DNA of 64,000 nucleotides from contig OZ017796.1 in the NCBI GenBank assembly GCA_963969395.1, forward strand, positions 47,234,243 through 47,298,242, in the 5' to 3' direction. Source of the stretch: Pseudoscleropodium purum. Lineage: Eukaryota > Streptophyta > Bryopsida > Hypnales > Brachytheciaceae. Positions within the stretch are counted from its first letter, which is position 1. Each line of letters begins with the position of its first letter. The notes beneath the pieces are model-generated. The model was not told the DNA's origin. It ran no database searches and saw only the letters and a list, made by a program, of their open reading frames with translations. Below are positions 59,450 to 64,000 of the stretch, piece after piece. Position numbers and translations under genes: made by a program.

Positions 59450-62400
59450 TTATCCAAGCTTCACCCACGCGGCATACCCGACGTTGCCATCCGCAACAGG
59501 GAACAGCATGTAGTATCCCTTGGGCGCCACGGCCAGGGTGGGGGGTGCCTTGGACGCCACCGCAAACGCCCCTCCTCCAGCAGCCACCGGCGCCCCAGCT
59601 TCCAACTGCAGCAACCTCTGGCCCTGGGCGTACGAGTGGGTCACGAACGGTGCACTGAGCAAGTTGAGCTCGATGAACTTGGGATTCGCAGCCTTCACTG
59701 TGGCAGTGAACGCCTGACCGTACGCCAACCCGCCTGGAGCAGCGGCGAACGCAGGGCGGTTGGCGCCAAGGTTCGGAGGGGAGAAGGTCTCGATGCGAAG
59801 CTCAGTCGGGAGAAAGCCGGCCAAAGTGTAGAATTGGTGCGTGTTGCTGCCGGCCACCATGACGCGGCCGTCGGGAAGAAGGTTCGCGACGGAGTGGTAG
59901 ACGCGGGGGATGGGGCTGCCCGTCAGCGTTTGGAACCTGAACAACAGGACGTTATGACATTGTCAATTTTTTCGGTAAATCGGCAAAGATTTCTGGATTA
60001 CTGGAAGCTCCACCGGCCCTAGCTCTTGTTAGAAAGAAAATTGCAGTTGAATGTGCTTCATTTGCTTGAATGTCAGAGTTCATGCGCTTTGGAACACGCC
60101 AAAATATATAACTACGACGTTCATTCTTGTATGTGCATCTCATTCTGCCAATTGGAAAATTGTCAATGGAATGGAATGAATATGGCCTTAAAAAAGGTGA
60201 GTTCCACTCATTTGACAATTTTTTGTTGAAATTATGGCAAAAATTTGTATACTGTAGTTAAAAACTTGATGCTAGAAGTGTCCCTAGGTTCTTTTAGAGA
60301 AGAATCACTTGAGCATCTCGTTTTTGCAATTAGAAAATTGCACACGTAGTGAATACACCTGGAATTCTTCTGTCAGAAACTCGAAACCTCAAACATTCCT
60401 ATCACATGTTACTTATTGAGAACGTGACATGTGGAAGTTGTCTTATTACGTTGCAATTGTGTACACCTCAGCTTAGAGACTGTATTTCTGATCAGAGAAT
60501 GCATGTAGTATCAGAGACTATGATGTAAGAGCGTGTGGTAGTGAGGGGATTTCCAGGGAGAATGCTGATTCGATGTGATATTAAGGAGTGTGATATTTGG
60601 TTAGGAGAATTGCATTGGATGGTGTTGAACATACCTTCCACCAGCGGCGTTGTAGGGCTTGTAGAGCACGGGCGTCTTCACAGGGTTCGACGCGAATCCC
60701 CATCCCTGCGCCCCTGCGCCAGCGCCGTTGATAATAAGCACTTGCCTATCCGGCAGCAAGATCATATCCCCCATCAGCCTCCGCATCGGCATGTTCTCCA
60801 TGGCCCATCCCGCCCCTGCGGCGAGTGGCGCTATGCGTCCGCACGTCTGGGACGCCGGTTGGCCCGTGCCCCCTGCCAGGAACGCCCCGTACTGCGCACC
60901 CCCGCACACCAAGACCTCGGCGTTGCCGTAGTTCGCGTTCGCTGACAACGGCAGCAGCACGGAGCTTCCCGCCGAAGGGTAGTTGCGAGGCTCCCCGGGG
61001 ATGGTGGGGTAGTCGCGCACCACCTTGTTGCCGGCCCAGTCGTACAGACAGGAATCACGGTTGGCGAAGATGAAGAGCTGGTTGTTGGGCAACAGGTGCA
61101 CGAATGGGTACATGTTGTCGTTCTGGGCATCGTTAGCCTGCAACACAGGAAATCAATCAATCAGGCACCGCCCATAGCTAATTTTAATACCCAATTTCAA
61201 TCTTAGGAGCAAAGATTTATCGAAAATTAGGTCAAGTGCTTATGATGTTCAAATCTGGCCCGAATCTTATTCAAATCGAGCAAGTGAGAAGACTTTCTTG
61301 TGGAGCTCGCCGAGATCTTTCCAGTGAGTTATAGGATTAGTCTCTATTGTAGGAAATTCAGAAGAAATTGTTTGGGAAGAAGGAAAGTAGTGAAGGGGTG
61401 GAATTCGAGTTGTATGTACTTTGGAGAGGAGGGGGAGTTTGTAGGTGCCGCGGCCATTCGCAGGGACGTACTCCACGGTGAAGACGCCGCGACCTCCGAC
61501 GACGATCTGTGTACCGTCGGGGAGAATCTGGTTGGACGCGTACCAGCGGCCATCTTGCAGCCCTCCGCCAAGCTCCACCCAGTCGCACCCGCCTCCTGCT
61601 CCGCACGGCGAGTAATTCCGAATCTGGGAAATTCACCGCACCGATTGCATCAGTTCAATCACAACGCCAACCAAAAAAATTCTCTGACAACAGACACTCC
61701 GGAATTCATAAACTTATCACAACAGCAAACTTCATTTGAATTGATCAAAAAAACATTGCAAGAAAATCTTAGACTGTGCGTTCAGTTACGATTTCCATTA
61801 CTAGGAGAAGAGTCAGTGATCGCAATAGACCTCTTGCAAAATGGTCAAGAGAAGTAAGGTAAATGGCACCAGTTCGATCTAGTAGTGAATTGAGGAATCA
61901 TGACTACATACAGTCAACTGCAAGTCTCGAAAAATGGACACTGAACCTGATTTGCAAGAGTACGGCAGTACATGATTAGTATGATTCAGTTTAAGCAAGG
62001 TTCAGACAACAATTGCTCCGGATACCTTAAACAAGCCGTCGGCATCACCGCCAGTGTGCACCAGCTTCCCATTGCCATCGAATTGACCGGAGCTGCACCA
62101 CGTATCCGTGTACACAAACAGAGGCCGAATGTTGTTGGAGCCTGGCGTGAAGACAGCTGAGTGGGCAGTACAGTCATGCTTCGACGCCTGAATTCACAAG
62201 CACGGGTATCACAGAGTTATTAGCCAATTCTAGCAAGGTCCGAAATTCCTTTGCAAAAGGGAAATCAATCTCTGGATTCACTTCCACATATTAAAAAAAA
62301 TTCGATTCCTCGATTGATCAAAAAGCCAATCTACAGACTTTTGCATCATTCCAGAGACCAAGCCCAGACAGCAGCAGAGTGACAGATTTGCAATGGAAAC

Positions 62401-62660
62401 TAAGTGAACTCACGCACTCGATCTGCAGGATTGTCGCGGCACACGCCCTTGTTCAAGCCGAGCTGGGAGGGACCAATGTTGGTCCGGTCCAGCAACACCA
62501 CGTTTCCGTAATGCGTCACCGCGGAGTGCATGGTCGAAATGCCGGCGTTCCCCACCACTGTCTCCCAGTAGCCTTGCGCTTCTACCACTACCGCCACCGT
62601 CACCAACGCCGCAGCCCAAAAAACCACTAGCTGCAAGCAATCCATCCCAACATTCATCAA
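59450..62660 (-). CDS. Glyoxal-oxidase-like copper radical oxidase, secreted
   Basis: Extracellular oxidase of the galactose/glyoxal oxidase fold, oxidising aldehydes or alcohols and releasing hydrogen peroxide, probably at the cell wall. Exons 62418-62660, 62026-62187, 61420-61623, 60635-61137 and 59450-59936 join in frame to 532 residues. The N-terminus is a signal peptide (LVVFWAAALVTVAVVVEAQG); start at 62660 or at 62645 (MDCLQ) is open. Copper and radical residues are all present: Cys112 in TDTWCSSG, Tyr213 in MYPFVHLLP, Tyr384-His385 in PRVYHSVANLLPDG, and His471 in PFVTHSYAQG. A C-terminal DUF1929-type domain follows. Kelch-like blocks (GRWYASNQILPDG, VVGGRG, PDRQVLIINGAG) are clear. 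The donor after exon 1 is the least certain junction. Substrate is not predictable. Confidence 0.9.
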
Positions 62661-64000
62661 ATCAGTAAATCAGAATCTTGCAATCGCCAAAACGAGATAG
62701 TTCTTCCATTCCTTCGAAAACTAGAACAATTCGACACGTTTTCACATCTAGCTGCCTGCACAGCTGCTCAAATCCTGCACGACTGAAACCCAAAGCCGCC
62801 CATCTGATGGTTCAATACCTTCTTCATGTCGACCCCCATTGTCACGTCTCAGTTCCACCTGATGCTGCACTGCCTCTGACCTCGCTTCAACTTCACGCAC
62901 TAACAATGAGGCTAAGCTAGCGATGGTTGCAGGTCACCTAGCTAAGCTTGCCTTGGAGGCATATCCCGGTAGAGGTGCTGTGGAGTTGGATGAGGGTGTA
63001 TGGAGGCTCATATAGTGGCAGGAGGAGCCGTGACAAGACGTGGAATGGAATAATGATCCTGCATTAGTGAGCCGTCCGCCATGCCGGTCAGTGAAAATGC
63101 GCCTGCAGCGAACGCTCGCAGACTGTACGTTCCAGAGATGGGATCGGAAGCAGGGGATGAGTGCGAGCTGGTGGGTCCATAGCTGCCTGCCAACTCTCGA
63201 TCGCTACTAACTTAACTGCCTGCCTGCCTCCCTGTAAGCCAAGCGCGATCACCGTCGTGCTGCCGTGGGTTCAGCTTTTGGTGCAATTGCTACGGCACTG
63301 CCAAATTAAGTCTTGTCCTCTTGCTTTTCCGCTGCATGATTCCTCGGAATCGACGCACTGTAGACTGTTCGTTTGGGTAGTTCCACTACTCGATATGGCG
63401 CCTGGCCCGTCCCTTGAATTGCCTGCACAACATTCTCATCCGAGTTAACTCTGACCACGCTTTGTAAACTGGATCAACTGCCGATCAGTGTACTGTACTG
63501 TACAATTAGACTATTTAGCATTGTAAATGACTCAAATCCTAATCGGACACTGAACGGCAATTTCTTTAAATTGGCGGTTTTCCAATACTGTGGCACGGTA
63601 TAGAACGCGCATAAATCCATACAATGTGTAGATTTTAGACCTTCATGTACACTATACGTCACAATTTTTACCGCCCCAATCGTGCCTGTTTAACTAAATG
63701 GACTATACTGATCTCAATGTTAGAATTTATGGATTCATTCACGTTCACTCTTTGCTATGACTAATTCAATTAACCATCTTGTGATTGAAAGAGTTTAGAT
63801 GGAGGCGAATATATTATACCTCCAGAATACATCAGTGAAGAAATAATAACTTTTGTTAAGTGTTCGTCAAAACTAACCAAACTTGGACACAAAACATGTT
63901 CCATACTTTAATTAGGGGTTAGATTCTGCGGCATTTTGTGAAATTTAGCTCACTTTGTGTAACTTGAAATGCTTATGCCTAATCGTATGATATATGCAAG
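62661..64000. other. Upstream region of the oxidase gene
   Basis: Presumed promoter and intergenic DNA. It starts at moderate GC and becomes AT-rich after 63450. Short open frames (62678-62920, 63008-63193, 63161-63448) show no recognisable domain. Confidence 0.4.

Noticed and set aside
1..64000. CRISPR array, bacterial operon or organelle genome segment
   Set aside because: Introns, a nuclear tRNA-Ile(AAU) and nuclear genes for organelle proteins show plant nuclear DNA; no regularly spaced repeat array of CRISPR type was seen.

Overview
The window is nuclear DNA from a land plant, most likely a bryophyte and probably a moss. The evidence is GT-AG introns throughout, AT-rich gene-poor spacers, a nuclear tRNA gene, and genes for plastid and mitochondrial proteins (mitochondrial chaperonin 60, plastid bL31, mitochondrial uL30, type II peroxiredoxin, allene oxide cyclase). 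The allene oxide cyclase is a short 188-residue form with no obvious transit peptide, which suits a bryophyte. Introns of about 80-600 bp argue against Selaginella. The species cannot be fixed from the sequence.

Layout. 1-6282: a complete 18-exon CPN60 gene on the minus strand. 6283-20200: AT-rich spacer with Stowaway-like and CACTA-like miniature elements, a decayed AAA-ATPase pseudogene (10041-11847), and broken relatives (17079-17643) of the next gene. 20240-20890: a single-exon gene of unknown function, possibly PAH-like. 22911-23523: plastid ribosomal protein bL31, minus strand. 25427-31673: a second 18-exon CPN60 gene on the plus strand, an inverted copy of the first. 31674-41050: gene-poor repeats dominated by a transposon-like family whose ends read TTAACCCCTAAAG. 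41800-43604: allene oxide cyclase, minus strand. 46020-47506: a small conserved-looking membrane protein, minus strand. 50563-50832: a DTM1/SPC12-like membrane protein. 52577-53407: mitochondrial uL30, minus strand. 53663-53736: tRNA-Ile(AAU). 55634-56356: peroxiredoxin IIE-like, minus strand. 59450-62660: a glyoxal-oxidase-like copper radical oxidase, minus strand.

The most striking feature is the pair of head-to-head CPN60 genes. Positions 1-5792 and 25882-31673 appear identical in inverted orientation, introns included, and matching positions always sum to 31674. Immediately beyond that boundary, exon 1 and the promoters are related but clearly diverged. This fits an old inverted duplication whose gene bodies were recently homogenised by gene conversion, or an assembly artefact. 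I see no operon-like or clustered pathway. Several genes supply organelle proteostasis, translation or redox functions, and some share telo-box-like AAACCCTAA promoter motifs. No clearly new molecular system is evident; the best candidates for novelty are the conversion tract, the PAH-like family and the TIR-bearing repeat family.
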